Shown: positions 16,701 through 25,268, numbered from the stretch's first letter. The stretch: DNA of 36,131 nucleotides from ZC4RG35 sp964388105 (GCA_964388105.1 CAYLYQ010000017.1:1-36131); one strand, 5' to 3'. Notes: generated by a model from the letters alone, not told the origin. Program-made: numbers and translations.

Positions 16701-18066
16701 CGTCAACAAAACCGACATCGCCAAGGCGGGAGCCATCCGCGCCATCGAGGCGCTGGGCCCGCACGATCAGGTCGGTGTGATGGCGTTCAGCGGCGGCGGG
16801 AGGTGGCTCGTCCCGCTTCAAGAGGCTCCCGATCGAGACTTCGTGGAAGAGCGGGTCGGCACGATCACACCGTTCGGTGAGACCAAGGTGGTTCCCAACA
16901 TCAGGGAGGCAGCCGAAGCCCTGAGGGCGTCGGACAAGGAGCTGAAGCACATCATCCTGTTCACCGACGGCTTCACCAGCGAGCTCGCCATCGACGAGAG
17001 CTTCCCGCTCATGGGACCGAGCCTGGTGGCGGAGGTGGAAAAGCTGGCCGAGGAGGGCATCACGGTGTCGGTGGTGGGCACAGGAGAAGGAGCCATACCA
17101 GCACTGGAGGAGGTCGCCATCGCAGGCAGGGGCCGGTTCTATCCGGGCCGTGACCTGAACGAGATCCCCGAGATCTTCGTCAAGGAGGCGCGCCTTGCCT
17201 CCCGGAGCTTCATCAACGAAGGCGAGTTCTTCCCGGCCGTCACCTCCACCGCGCCCGCCGTGCGCGACCTGGCGTCCTCTCCCCCGCTCCTCGGATTCGT
17301 GGCCACCACGGCAAAACCCACTTCCGATGTGCAGCTCCAGATCGGCGAGTTCTCGGACCCTCTGCTTGCCTCTTGGCGGGTGGGGCTCGGCCAGGTCACC
17401 GCGTGGACGAGTGACGGGGGCGAGAAATGGGCGGCGAACTGGGCGGCATGGGACGGCTTCTCCCACTTCTGGTCCAACGTGGTCCGGGACACCTTCCCCC
17501 TGACCGGTGCGGAAGGCGAGGTGGTGGATGCGCGGATCAGCGACGAGACCCTCACCATCACGCTGCAGAGTGACGAGGCCCTCGAAGCCGGCGTCGAGCC
17601 CACGGCACGGATCACTCTCCCCGACGGTGTCACCACCGAAGTGAGCCTGGAGCGGAAGTCCGACACCGAGTTCACCGTCACCATCGCCGCGCGCCAGGGT
17701 GGCACCTACGCCGTGGGTGTCTCCTTCGAGCGATCCGACGGTTCGCAGCCGATCCTCACCGCGATCGCCACCCGCTCTTTCGCCGCCGAGTATCTGCCCG
17801 GTGAGTCCGACCCCGGCCTGATGGCATCCATCTCGGCCGCAACCGGGGGCCGGGGGGAGATCGAGACGAACCAGGCGTTCGACCCGGACGGCCTGGAGTC
17901 CGGTGTCAGCCGTCGATCGTTCCGGTGGTGGTTCCTGCTGGTCGCCGCCCTGCTGTGGCCGGTCGACGTGGCTCTGCGCCGACTCCGGCTCTCCCGCGGA
18001 GAGCGAGCACTCCGGAAAGCGTCAGGACCAGAGCTCCAGCCCACACCCACCACACCATCGGCCTGA
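13729..18066 (+). CDS. Giant membrane protein with three VWA domains (BatA-type plus GATase1-like fusion)
   Basis: The 1445-residue protein starts at GTG 13729. An N-terminal BatA-like membrane domain (residues 1-80) is followed by VWA 1 with MIDAS D95-A-S-A-S99, and a membrane segment at about 562-585. A second membrane segment (about 597-615) is followed by VWA 2 with D632-V-S-A-S636, a glutamine-amidotransferase-like domain (about 847-952, PSVLIVEGEPENG to VVGGTHSFGLGGY), VWA 3 with D969-A-S-E-S973 and a C-terminal membrane segment (about 1397-1415). Residues 1-585 and 590-1445 each look like a complete protein normally encoded by its own gene, so this appears to be a natural fusion. VWA 3 has an unusual insertion GACHCADDGS after its MIDAS motif. 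The presumed role is as an envelope-located VWA partner of the MoxR ATPase. The last 161 bp overlap ccmF on the other strand. Confidence 0.93.
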   Translation: MSFLAPAGLAALALAIPIVILHMLTPRRPATPVSSLLHWDGLKHAITSAQPWQKLRISLLLLLQLAAVVLFALSLARPAVVTEAVLADHTVFIIDASASMSAIDGSPDRLADAVAAATRLRDELPDGGTASVVVATARPVVILENSADPDQFRRATAAIRTTGSGVDYEATFALAESLVLPDRPTGFVLIGDGQLTDVEQRLAPLGTRYEKIGEADTNRAITDLSVTAVPGGLQARVTLANTGGPTSTQPLRLDVDGLTVLTETIEIPAGRVVERTFELPTGALVAAYLDGQDLLAYDNQRFAVAPVLGDLKARVHGDATFFVDQLLAAIPGVDTTAGPADEVDFEIFVGTAVPVGQTTPFIAIDVPGGIPGVIPAGRVENPIPTLVANDPLLEDVDVSTLAIADAQILEVEGVNTLLGAPGAPLILSGETDGVPWFYLAFTLERSNLPVSVSYPIIGARMVGALAAAEDAPPAVTVGEKLPVGSEHSAVVDPRGNRARITLTDTAPVADIAGLWLLESADGSTAYVAANPNTSESALRPATALPEIRPAPPSEEGQASTLARTLLPWFLAGLLVILAAELWVSARARGVPSGQWRWGMVTRAVIVALVLLAIFDPRIALPSNQVTTVFVVDVSASMAESKQVARAWVQAAVSGAGSNQFAVVDYASDARVATPIGSVLFPPARDIDDQASNVSRGLRLAESVLDGSTKQRLVLVSDGRANAGDLQAELERLRSLGVVVDVHTVSIASRTDAAVAGIDVPTGVNEGETFIATVEVLSTIAGAAEVELRSEGAPLATRQVELVAGTNRVPFEVVAASPGLQRLEARVRMSGDAVSANDVTQAAVQVAGPPSVLIVEGEPENGRFLSSVLESAGLQTESVGVGDLGGIEELAIHQAVVLVDVAARDLGESHLATIDGFVRNLGRGLIVVGGTHSFGLGGYKDTPLEALLPVDSEAVDAQREVEVAQVLLIDASESMGACHCADDGSFMDRPGGVNKTDIAKAGAIRAIEALGPHDQVGVMAFSGGGRWLVPLQEAPDRDFVEERVGTITPFGETKVVPNIREAAEALRASDKELKHIILFTDGFTSELAIDESFPLMGPSLVAEVEKLAEEGITVSVVGTGEGAIPALEEVAIAGRGRFYPGRDLNEIPEIFVKEARLASRSFINEGEFFPAVTSTAPAVRDLASSPPLLGFVATTAKPTSDVQLQIGEFSDPLLASWRVGLGQVTAWTSDGGEKWAANWAAWDGFSHFWSNVVRDTFPLTGAEGEVVDARISDETLTITLQSDEALEAGVEPTARITLPDGVTTEVSLERKSDTEFTVTIAARQGGTYAVGVSFERSDGSQPILTAIATRSFAAEYLPGESDPGLMASISAATGGRGEIETNQAFDPDGLESGVSRRSFRWWFLLVAALLWPVDVALRRLRLSRGERALRKASGPELQPTPTTPSA

Positions 18067-19741
18067 CGAACACCGCCACGTCGAACCCATCGGCTTCGAC
18101 CGTCATCAGGGAGACGGCAACGATCACATCGGCCAGCGGCGTCGACCACAGCGCGGGCTCGGCGACCGGGAGGCTCTGTCTTTCGTAGCCCCGGATCTGA
18201 GGGCGCAACTCGACGCTGCCATCGATGAGGAAACGGCCTTCGGCGTAGACGAAGTTGGCCGTCTCTCCGGTGCTGACCTCGACCAACTCCAGGGAGTGCG
18301 ATCCGATCTCGACGGTGTCGCCCTCCCGCATGCGGATGGCGGTGTCGGTGCCCAGAGAACTCCCCCCGGCGCCGACGAGCACCATGGCCAGGCCGAGATG
18401 CGCCAGCCGGGCCGGGTCGAACAACCGCCCCCGAAGGTGGCGGATGACGAGCGCCACCGAGCCCCCGGCTGCAATCGCCAGGACGAGTCCCGCCGGAGCG
18501 ACCTCCTCGGCGACCCACAGCATGAGCCCGGTCGAGGCGGCCGCACCGGCGGCGAAGACAGCCCAGTCCGACGGCTTGATCCCGTGGCCAGCCCACGAGG
18601 TCTGCAAGGCGAACCCGACGAGGAGGGCGATCCCGATCGACGGCGGCAGGACCATGGTGACGAAATAGGTGGTGTCGAGCACGACGGTGTCGCCACGGAA
18701 CACCGATATGTACGCCGGGTAGGCCGATCCGACCAGGACGAAAGAAGTGACCAAGCCCACCAGGACCGCGCTCGCGGCCAGCCACGACGACCTGCCGGGG
18801 CCGGATCGGGCCCACGCGGGCCCTCGGTTGGATCTGATCGCCGCCACGGCCACCCCGATTGCGGTCACCGACGCCGCGATGAGGAGGATCCGACCGACCA
18901 CAGGGTCCTCGGCGAAGGAATGGATCGATCCGGTGACCCCGGACCGGGTCAGGTAGACCCCGAGGACACTGAGGGCGAACGGGAAGAGGGCGAAGAAGAT
19001 CGTCCACCGTTGGAGACGGCCATCTCGTCGCGTCACCCGCGAGGTGTGGAGGAAGACGGTCGCCGCCAGCCAGGGCAACAGCGCGGTGTTCTCGACCGGG
19101 TCCCAGGCCCAGAACCCTCCCCACCCGAGCTCGACGTACGCCCAATTGGCGCCGGCGACCATCCCCAAGGTGAGGAGAGTCCAAGGGATCAGCAGGTACC
19201 GGCGAACGGTCGGGATCCACTGTGCCGGCTCCTCGCTTCGAACGAGGGCGCCAAGTGTCAATGCAAACGGAACGACCAGGCTGGTCAAGCCCAGGTAGAG
19301 GATCGGCGGGTGATAGATCATCGCCGGGTGCTGCAGGATCGCCAGCAGGCCCTGGCCATCCACCGCGGGGATGTCGAGGCGGACGAACGGGTTGGTGGCC
19401 AGTGCGGTGAGAAGGAGCCCGCCGAGGCCGACGGTGGCGACGACCCGGCGCTCCAGGTCGCCCCGCTCTCGGACGCCCCACGACCCGACCGCGAGCAGCA
19501 TCGCCACGTAGAAGAGCATCGACCCCTCCATGCCACCCCACACCGCCGACAGCCGGTACGGCCACGGAGTGGCCCGACTCGTCGTCTTGGCGACATACGC
19601 GAGCGAGAAGTCGTTGGTGAGCAGGGCGAACGCCAGGACGCCCGTGCCCAGGACAGCCAGAAGGGTGGCGAGCCTCAAAAGAGTCTTGGGCCGGTAGAAG
19701 AGGGAGACCGTGGCGGTCCCGACCGCAGCCCACAGGGCGAC
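17906..19741 (-). CDS. ccmF: Cytochrome c biogenesis heme lyase CcmF (5' end in gap)
   Basis: The visible 611 residues are a polytopic CcmF/NrfE-family protein of the System I cytochrome c maturation pathway, which ligates heme to apocytochrome c outside the membrane. The tryptophan-rich heme-handling motif WGGFWAWDPVENTALLPW is intact, and VWGGMEGSMLFYV and HPAMIYHPPILYLG are typical. The C-terminal soluble loop and the last membrane helix are present. About the first 40-50 residues are lost in the gap at 19742-19841. The stop lies inside the end of the VWA gene (161-bp tail-to-tail overlap). Many Actinobacteria use System II (ResB/ResC) instead, so CcmF hints at a less typical lineage. Other ccm genes may lie upstream but are not in the window. 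Confidence 0.93.
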   Translation of the reverse strand, partial: VALWAAVGTATVSLFYRPKTLLRLATLLAVLGTGVLAFALLTNDFSLAYVAKTTSRATPWPYRLSAVWGGMEGSMLFYVAMLLAVGSWGVRERGDLERRVVATVGLGGLLLTALATNPFVRLDIPAVDGQGLLAILQHPAMIYHPPILYLGLTSLVVPFALTLGALVRSEEPAQWIPTVRRYLLIPWTLLTLGMVAGANWAYVELGWGGFWAWDPVENTALLPWLAATVFLHTSRVTRRDGRLQRWTIFFALFPFALSVLGVYLTRSGVTGSIHSFAEDPVVGRILLIAASVTAIGVAVAAIRSNRGPAWARSGPGRSSWLAASAVLVGLVTSFVLVGSAYPAYISVFRGDTVVLDTTYFVTMVLPPSIGIALLVGFALQTSWAGHGIKPSDWAVFAAGAAASTGLMLWVAEEVAPAGLVLAIAAGGSVALVIRHLRGRLFDPARLAHLGLAMVLVGAGGSSLGTDTAIRMREGDTVEIGSHSLELVEVSTGETANFVYAEGRFLIDGSVELRPQIRGYERQSLPVAEPALWSTPLADVIVAVSLMTVEADGFDVAVFVRPMVWWVWAGALVLTLSGVLALRGRAGVGAEPRRPATAGRRPAGTTTGTIDG

Positions 19742-19841
19742 NNNNNNNNNNNNNNNNNNNNNNNNNNNNNNNNNNNNNNNNNNNNNNNNNNNNNNNNNNN
19801 NNNNNNNNNNNNNNNNNNNNNNNNNNNNNNNNNNNNNNNNN
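19742..19841. other. Assembly gap (100 N) between ccmF and the monooxygenase gene
   Basis: Exactly 100 N. It hides the 3' end of the monooxygenase-reductase gene and the 5' end of ccmF. If 100 bases were the true length, both ends and the intergenic region would hardly fit, so the real distance is probably larger and may include further genes. The frame that appears to run through it is chance. Confidence 0.95.
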
Positions 19842-22075
19842 TACTGCGGTGGGAAGTGATGACCTTCGTATGCGAGGTCGATTGCCGCGTTGAGCGTCCA
19901 GTAAGGGTCGACCAGATGGGGGCGGGCCAGCACGCAGAGGTCGGCCCGACCCGCCACCAGGATGTTGTGCACGTCGTCGATCGAGGAGACCGCTCCCACG
20001 GTCATGGTCGGAATGTCGGCCTCGTGGCGGATGCGGTCGCTGAAGGGGGTCTGGTACAGCCGCCCGTACTCGGGCCGCGCCTCGATCGTGGTCTGGCCGG
20101 TGGAGACGTCGACGATGTCACAGCCGTGCTCCTTCAGGGCACGGGCGAACTCCACGGCGTCGTCGCCGTCGAAACCGCCCGGAACCCAGTCGGTGGCGGA
20201 GATGCGCACCGAGAGCGGGCCGGCCCATACCTCACGCACCGCGTCCAGCACCTCGAGCGGGTACCGCATGCGGTTCCGGAGGCTCCCCCCGTACTCGTCG
20301 CTCCGTTGGTTGGCGAGCGGGGTGAGGAAGCTCGACATCAGATAGCCGTGGGCGTAGTGCAGCTCGAGGAGGTCGAACCCGGCGCGGCCACCCCTCTCCG
20401 CAGCGGCCACGAACGCATCCCGCACCTCGTCCATGTCCCGGCGGGTCATCTCCCGGGGCACCTGGGAGTCGGGGCGGTACCGGATCGGAGACGGTGCGAT
20501 GATCTCCCAGTTCCCGTCGTCGAGGGGGTCGTTGTCACCCTCCCACATCCGCTTGGTGGAGCCCTTGCGACCCGAGTGGCCGAGCTGGAGCCCGATCTTC
20601 GCCTGGGTCTCGGCATGCACGAAGTCGACGATCCGGGCCCATGCCTGCTCGTGCTCGTCGTTCCAGAGCCCGGTGTCGGCCGGGGAGATCCGACCCTGTG
20701 GGGTGACACAGACCATCTCCGTCATGACGAGACCTGCACCGCCCACGGCGCGGCTCCCCAGATGGACGAGATGCCACTCCCCCGGCACGGCGTCGGGCCC
20801 GGCCGAGTACTGGTCCATCGGGGAGACCACGATCCGGTTGGGGAGGGTCAGGTCGCCGAGGCGGTAGGGATGGAACATCGGGGGGACGTCGGGACCCACA
20901 TCTACGGGGCTTCCGTGATCCGACGCGGCGTACCAGGTGTCCACGGTCTCCATGTAGGCCGGATCTCGCAAACGCAGGTTGTCGTATGTGATTCGCTGGC
21001 TCCGGGTGAGCAGGCTGAAGGCGAACTGCTCCGGCTCGGTGCGGCGGTAGCGGTCCGCGCCCTCGAACCACTCCAGGCTCGCCTTGGCAGCACGCTGCAG
21101 GCTGTCGACGGCCGGCCGTCGTTCCGCCTCGTAGGCCTCGAACATCTCGGCCAGCGGTCCGTCCTTGGCCAGGTGGCCTGCCAGCGAGATGGCGTCTTCC
21201 ATGGCGAGCTTGGTGCCGGATCCCACCGAATAGTGAGCCGTGTGGACCGCGTCGCCCAGCAGGACGGTGTTGCCTTGATGCCAGCTGGCGCATTTGATCG
21301 TCGGGAACTGCAGCCACTTCGAGTTGTTGCCAACCAGCGGCTCGCCGTCGAGATGCTCGGCAAACAACTCCTGGCACCGGGCAAGGGCGAGCTCGTCGCT
21401 GACACCGGGCGGGAAGACCTCCCCCTCGGTGGCGTCGAGCCCGAGCCTGCGCCAGGTCTCCGGCGCCATCTCCACGATGAAGGTGCTGCCGTCATCCGAG
21501 TAGGGGTAGATGTGCGCCCACACCATGCCCGCCTCGGTCTCTTCGAAGATGAAGTGGAACCGATCGAAGACCTTCGGCGTGCCGAACCAGGCGTACTTGT
21601 TCACCCGAGGCTCCACCGAAGGGCCGAGATGGGACTCCAACGACCGCCGCGCCGCCGAGTTGGCGCCATCGGCCCCAACGACGACGTCCGCTTCGATCGC
21701 GTCGAGGTCGGTGACCTCGCTGGAGAACCGGAGGTCGACTCCGACGGCGAGCGCTCGCTCGGCGAGGATCTCGAGCAGCCGGCGCCGGCTGATTGCGGAG
21801 AAGCCGTGTCCACCGGAGACGATCCTTCGCCCGGAGAAGTGGCGGATCTCGATCTCCCCCCAGCTCTTGAACTCCGACGCCAGCGCGCGATAGGACTCGG
21901 AGTCGGCCTCGGCGAAATGGTCCAGGGTCTCGTCGGAGAAAACGACCCCGAACCCGTATGCGTCCTGGGGGGTGTTCCGCTCGTGGACGGTGAGCTCGAA
22001 GTCGGGACGGTGGCTGCGCAACAGGGTCGCCAGATACAGGCCGCCGGGCCCACCACCGACGACTGCGACCTTCAT
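19842..22075 (-). CDS. Bifunctional FAD monooxygenase / old-yellow-enzyme reductase (salicylyl-CoA 5-hydroxylase or 2-aminobenzoyl-CoA monooxygenase/reductase type)
   Basis: The visible 744 residues contain two enzymes. Residues 1 to about 400 are a group A flavin monooxygenase: GGGPGG near the N-terminus, VVGADGANSAARR, and GDAVHTAHYSVGSGTKLAMEDA. Residues from about 415 are an old-yellow-enzyme FMN reductase: YRLGDLTLPNRIVVSPM, LQLGHSGRKGS, and HYAHGYLMSSFLTPLANQR. This fusion is known from aerobic CoA-dependent breakdown of salicylate (salicylyl-CoA 5-hydroxylase) and of anthranilate (2-aminobenzoyl-CoA monooxygenase/reductase); the two cannot be told apart here. The last few dozen residues are lost in the gap. 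The start lies 6 nt after the valS stop, so the two genes are probably co-transcribed, although no functional link is known. Confidence 0.9.
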
Positions 22076-22081
22076 CGCCGG

Positions 22082-24598
22082 CTACTCGGCGAGAACGGCG
22101 CGCACCGAGGGCTCGCCGGTGACGTAGGTGATCGATGCCGCACGGGTGGCCTCGAGAAGGTCGGGCTCCACTTCACGGATCCGGTCGAGTGTCTCCTGGT
22201 CGTTGGAGACCTCGAGCTCGGCGACTTCGGTCCGCATCGACGTCTTGGCGTCGGACTTCGTCTTCCGGACCGCGCCGAGGACGGCGACGGCAGCGTTGAG
22301 TGTCTCGGGATCACCGGTCAACCCTTCGAACTCGGCGGCGCCCGGCCACGACTGGCGATGGACGGATCCATCCCGCCACCACGACCACACCTCCTCCGTG
22401 ACGAAGGGCAGAAACGGGGCGAACAACCGCTGATAGACGCTGAGCGCCAGCTGCAGGGCGGCATGGGCTGACCGAGCGGGTGCGCCCTCGCCGTACGCAC
22501 GGCCCTTGACCAGTTCCACGTAGTCGTCGGTCCATGACCAGAACGACTCCTCGGCGTACTCGAGGGCCCGGGCGTAGTCGTACTCTTCGAACGCAGCCGT
22601 GGCGTCCTCCACGACCCTCGCCAGACCCGCCAGCATCGCCCGGTCTACGGGCTCGGAAACTGCGGAGGGCTCGACGTCGTCGGCGAACCCGAGGACGAAG
22701 CGCGACGCGTTGAGGATCTTGATCGCCAGGCGCCGGCCGATCCGCATCACGCCCGTGTCGAGGGCGGTGTCGACACCGGGGCGGGCGTGGCAGGCCCAGT
22801 ACCGGACCGCATCAGGTGCGAACTCGTCGATCATCCCCTGAGGCGTGATGACGTTGCCGACCGACTTGGACATCTTCTTGCGGTCGGGGTCGAGGATCCA
22901 GCCGTTGATGGTGGTGGTGTGCCAGGGCAGGCTGTCGAACTCGTAGTGGGAGCGGACGACGGTCGAGAACAACCAGGTGCGGATGATCTCGGGGCCTTGC
23001 GGGCGGATGTCCATGGGGAAGACCCGCTGCCAGAGGTCGGGGTCGTCGACCCAGTGTCCGGCGATCTGGGGCGTCAAGGATGATGTTGCCCAGGTGTCCA
23101 TGATGTCGGCCTCGCCGACGAACCCGCCTGCCTGGCCGCGTTGCGACTCGTCGTATCCGGGCGGAGCCTGCGAAGTCGGGTCCACCGGGAGCTGGTCCGC
23201 GGTGGGCGTCAACGGGCTGTCGTAGTCGGGGGTGCCGTCGGCCAGAAGCGGATACCAGACGGGGATCGGGACCCCGAAGAAGCGCTGCCGGGAGATCAGC
23301 CAGTCGCCGGTCAGTCCCTCCACCCAGTGCCGGTAGCGGACCGCCATGAAGTCCGGGACCCAGTGGAGGTCCTCGCCACGCCCCAACAGCTCCTTGCGGA
23401 GCTCCTCGTCACGGGCGCCGTTGCGGATGTACCACTGGCGGGAGGTGACGATCTCGAGCGGCCTCTCCCCCTTCTCGTAGAACTTGACCGGGTGCGTGAT
23501 CGGCTCCGGCTCGCCTTTGAGATCGCCGGACTCGGTGAGCATCTCGACCATGGCCCTCCGGGCCTGGTTGGAGAAGAGCCCGGCAAGCCGGCCGTACTCG
23601 GCTGCCGACGCCTGGAGCCATTCCGGTGTGTCCGAACGGAACCGGCCATCGGGTTGTATCACCGCCCGCATCGGGAGTTGCAGCTCACGCCACCAGGTGA
23701 CGTCGTTGAGGTCGCCGAAGGTGCAGATCATGGCGATGCCAGTGCCCTTGTCGGGGTCGGCGAGCGGATGGGCCATGACGGGGACTTCGACACCGAACAC
23801 AGGCGTCGTCACTGTGCCCCCGAAGAGCTCGAGGTAGCGCTCGTCGTCCGGGTGGGCGACCAGGGCGACACAGGAGCAGATCAGCTCGGGGCGTGTGGTC
23901 TCGATGACTACCTCGCCTTCGGCGCGATGGAACGAGATGCGGTGGGTGGCGCCGGGACGCTCCCGGTCCTCGAGTTCGGCCTGGGCAACGGCGGACATGA
24001 AGTCGACGTCCCAGAGAACGGGCGCCTCCTGGGAGTAGGCCTCGCCGCGGGCCAGGTTGTCGAGGAAAGCCTTCTGTGAGGTGCGGCGGCTGTGGTCGTC
24101 GATCGTGGCGTAGGTCTGCGTCCAGTCGACCGACAGCCCGAGGGAGCGCCAGGTCTGCTCGAACTGCTTCTCGTCTTCGGTGGTCAGGTAATGACAGAGC
24201 TCGATGAAGTTGCGCCGGCTGATCGCCCTTCTGGGCTCGAAGGCCTCCTCCGGGGGTGTGAAGCCGGGGTCGTAGGCCAGAGACGGGTCGCAGGTGACGC
24301 CGTAGAAGTTCTGGACGCGGCGCTCGGTGGGAAGCCCGTTGTCGTCCCACCCCATCGGGTAGAAGACCTCCCGGCCCGACATGCGCCGGTATCGGGCGTG
24401 ACAGTCGGTCTGGACGTACCCGAAGGCGGACCCCATGTGGAGAGACCCCGACACGGTGGGCGGCGGGGTGTCGATGGAGAAGATCTCCTCACGGCTCCTG
24501 GTGCGATCGAACCGGTAGGTGCCCTGCTCCTCCCAGATGACGCCCCACTTCGCCTCGAGACCCTCGATGTCGGGCTTGTCCGGAATCCTTCTCGTCAT
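22082..24598 (-). CDS. valS: Valyl-tRNA synthetase
   Basis: The 838-residue class I synthetase attaches valine to tRNA-Val. The segment PMGWDDNGLPTERRVQNFYGV is diagnostic for ValRS, a CP1 editing domain follows (FHRAEGEVVIETTRPELI), and KKMSKSVGNVITPQGM is the KMSKS loop. The C-terminal anticodon-binding domain (FWSWTDDYVELVKGRAYGE) is present. The HIGH motif reads HMGS, with serine in place of the second histidine; the codon (TCC) is two changes away from a histidine codon. The ATG at 24598 begins the conserved MTRRIPDKPDIEGLEAKW; an open frame extends to 25087 but would overlap the divergent lipoprotein gene. No Shine-Dalgarno is visible; a TACCCT lies 9 nt upstream. Confidence 0.96.
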   Translation of the reverse strand: MTRRIPDKPDIEGLEAKWGVIWEEQGTYRFDRTRSREEIFSIDTPPPTVSGSLHMGSAFGYVQTDCHARYRRMSGREVFYPMGWDDNGLPTERRVQNFYGVTCDPSLAYDPGFTPPEEAFEPRRAISRRNFIELCHYLTTEDEKQFEQTWRSLGLSVDWTQTYATIDDHSRRTSQKAFLDNLARGEAYSQEAPVLWDVDFMSAVAQAELEDRERPGATHRISFHRAEGEVVIETTRPELICSCVALVAHPDDERYLELFGGTVTTPVFGVEVPVMAHPLADPDKGTGIAMICTFGDLNDVTWWRELQLPMRAVIQPDGRFRSDTPEWLQASAAEYGRLAGLFSNQARRAMVEMLTESGDLKGEPEPITHPVKFYEKGERPLEIVTSRQWYIRNGARDEELRKELLGRGEDLHWVPDFMAVRYRHWVEGLTGDWLISRQRFFGVPIPVWYPLLADGTPDYDSPLTPTADQLPVDPTSQAPPGYDESQRGQAGGFVGEADIMDTWATSSLTPQIAGHWVDDPDLWQRVFPMDIRPQGPEIIRTWLFSTVVRSHYEFDSLPWHTTTINGWILDPDRKKMSKSVGNVITPQGMIDEFAPDAVRYWACHARPGVDTALDTGVMRIGRRLAIKILNASRFVLGFADDVEPSAVSEPVDRAMLAGLARVVEDATAAFEEYDYARALEYAEESFWSWTDDYVELVKGRAYGEGAPARSAHAALQLALSVYQRLFAPFLPFVTEEVWSWWRDGSVHRQSWPGAAEFEGLTGDPETLNAAVAVLGAVRKTKSDAKTSMRTEVAELEVSNDQETLDRIREVEPDLLEATRAASITYVTGEPSVRAVLAE

Positions 24599-24607
24599 GC
24601 GGCCGTC

Positions 24608-24613
24608 AGGGTA
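24608..24613 (-). promoter_or_regulatory. -10 box of valS, near-leaderless start
   Basis: On the minus strand TACCCT is followed by nine bases and the valS ATG. Transcription would start 0-2 nt before the ATG. The spacing is slightly longer than in the other leaderless genes, so confidence is lower. Confidence 0.45.
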
Positions 24614-24678
24614 CTTGGAAGGAGGAAACTGACATCTCGTGTCGGAGAACCGGCCCGACTGGCGTCGGCGCTCCAAAC

Positions 24679-24698
24679 AGTAGGGATTCCCCCGATGC
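24679..24698 (+). promoter_or_regulatory. Shared operator motif, copy 1 (upstream of lipoprotein operon)
   Basis: AGTAGGGATTCCCCCGATGC. The same motif with two changes (TT to GA) occurs at 31430-31449 upstream of another lipoprotein gene. In both places exactly 19 bases separate it from a TANNTT -10 box, so it covers the -35 position, as activator sites do. The GGG-NNN-CCC core is an imperfect dyad reminiscent of operators reported for some actinobacterial LuxR-type regulators. A LuxR-type LAL regulator is encoded between the two copies. Confidence 0.7.
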
Positions 24699-24717
24699 CC
24701 TCCCTTTGGTTCGCTCA

Positions 24718-24723
24718 TAGGTT
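24718..24723 (+). promoter_or_regulatory. -10 box of the lipoprotein operon, leaderless start
   Basis: TAGGTT lies eight bases before the ATG at 24732 and 19 bases after the shared operator motif. No Shine-Dalgarno sequence is present. Confidence 0.6.
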
Positions 24724-24731
24724 CGGCATCG

Positions 24732-25268
24732 ATGGCGGTCACGAAGTTCACAGTCTTCAGAAGGACGACGTTTGCCCTCGCCGTGCTCCTTCTGTCTTCC
24801 AGCTGCTCTGCCCGATCCTCCTGGGTCGACGAGCTGATGACAGAGGCCACCGCCCCGGAAGAGATCGATGCCGAGATGGAGCAGTTCCTGGCGGAGGTCA
24901 CAGCCACCGGAGAGGCGGGCGGTTGCTTCGGCGGGATCATGGAGGAGCCCGGTCCAGGGGACCCGGTCCCGCCGTCCGACTCGCCGGAGGTGTCATCCGG
25001 GACCGGAAACGATCCGTACACGGCAACGGGTGCCCGGCAGGTGCCGGGTCCGAACATGACAAAGTCGGCCGCTCCCGAAGAGCCCATCTACCGGATCGTG
25101 GCCCGCCCTGCCGATCCCAATGAGCACGACCCGGCGGGGAAACCTGAGGGCGGCGCGACCGGCCCGATGCCCGAGCCGCGGATCATCACCTCGACCAGCC
25201 CGACCATGACGCTCCCCGATGTCGCCGCGCCCGATCCGGGCGAAGACCCGGCCGTGCAATGCGGCTGA
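24732..25268 (+). CDS. Predicted lipoprotein, unknown function (lipoprotein operon gene 1)
   Basis: The 178-residue protein has a signal sequence with two arginines and a hydrophobic core, and a probable lipidation cysteine at C25 (LLSSSC, a loose lipobox). The mature part starts with an acidic helix (EEIDAEMEQFLAEV), has two more cysteines (in GGCFGG and at the C-terminus), and is rich in Pro, Gly, Asp and Glu with little predicted structure. I do not recognise a family. It is the first gene of an overlapping three-gene lipoprotein operon and overlaps the next gene by 10 nt. It is divergent from valS. Expression probably depends on the motif at 24679-24698. Confidence 0.75.
   Translation: MAVTKFTVFRRTTFALAVLLLSSSCSARSSWVDELMTEATAPEEIDAEMEQFLAEVTATGEAGGCFGGIMEEPGPGDPVPPSDSPEVSSGTGNDPYTATGARQVPGPNMTKSAAPEEPIYRIVARPADPNEHDPAGKPEGGATGPMPEPRIITSTSPTMTLPDVAAPDPGEDPAVQCG

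Noticed and set aside
17906..22075. Single 1389-residue protein made of the monooxygenase and CcmF
   Set aside because: The two parts share a frame only because of the 100 N placeholder; they are unrelated proteins, one losing its 3' end and the other its 5' end in the gap.
17903..22471. Open frame of about 1520 codons on the plus strand
   Set aside because: It runs antisense to ccmF, the monooxygenase and valS and crosses the gap. Its composition is Arg/Gly/Asp/Pro-rich without motifs; it is a by-product of GC-rich codon use in the true genes.
24599..25087. Upstream in-frame extension of valS
   Set aside because: It would overlap the divergent lipoprotein gene and both promoters; the conserved ValRS N-terminus begins at the ATG at 24598.
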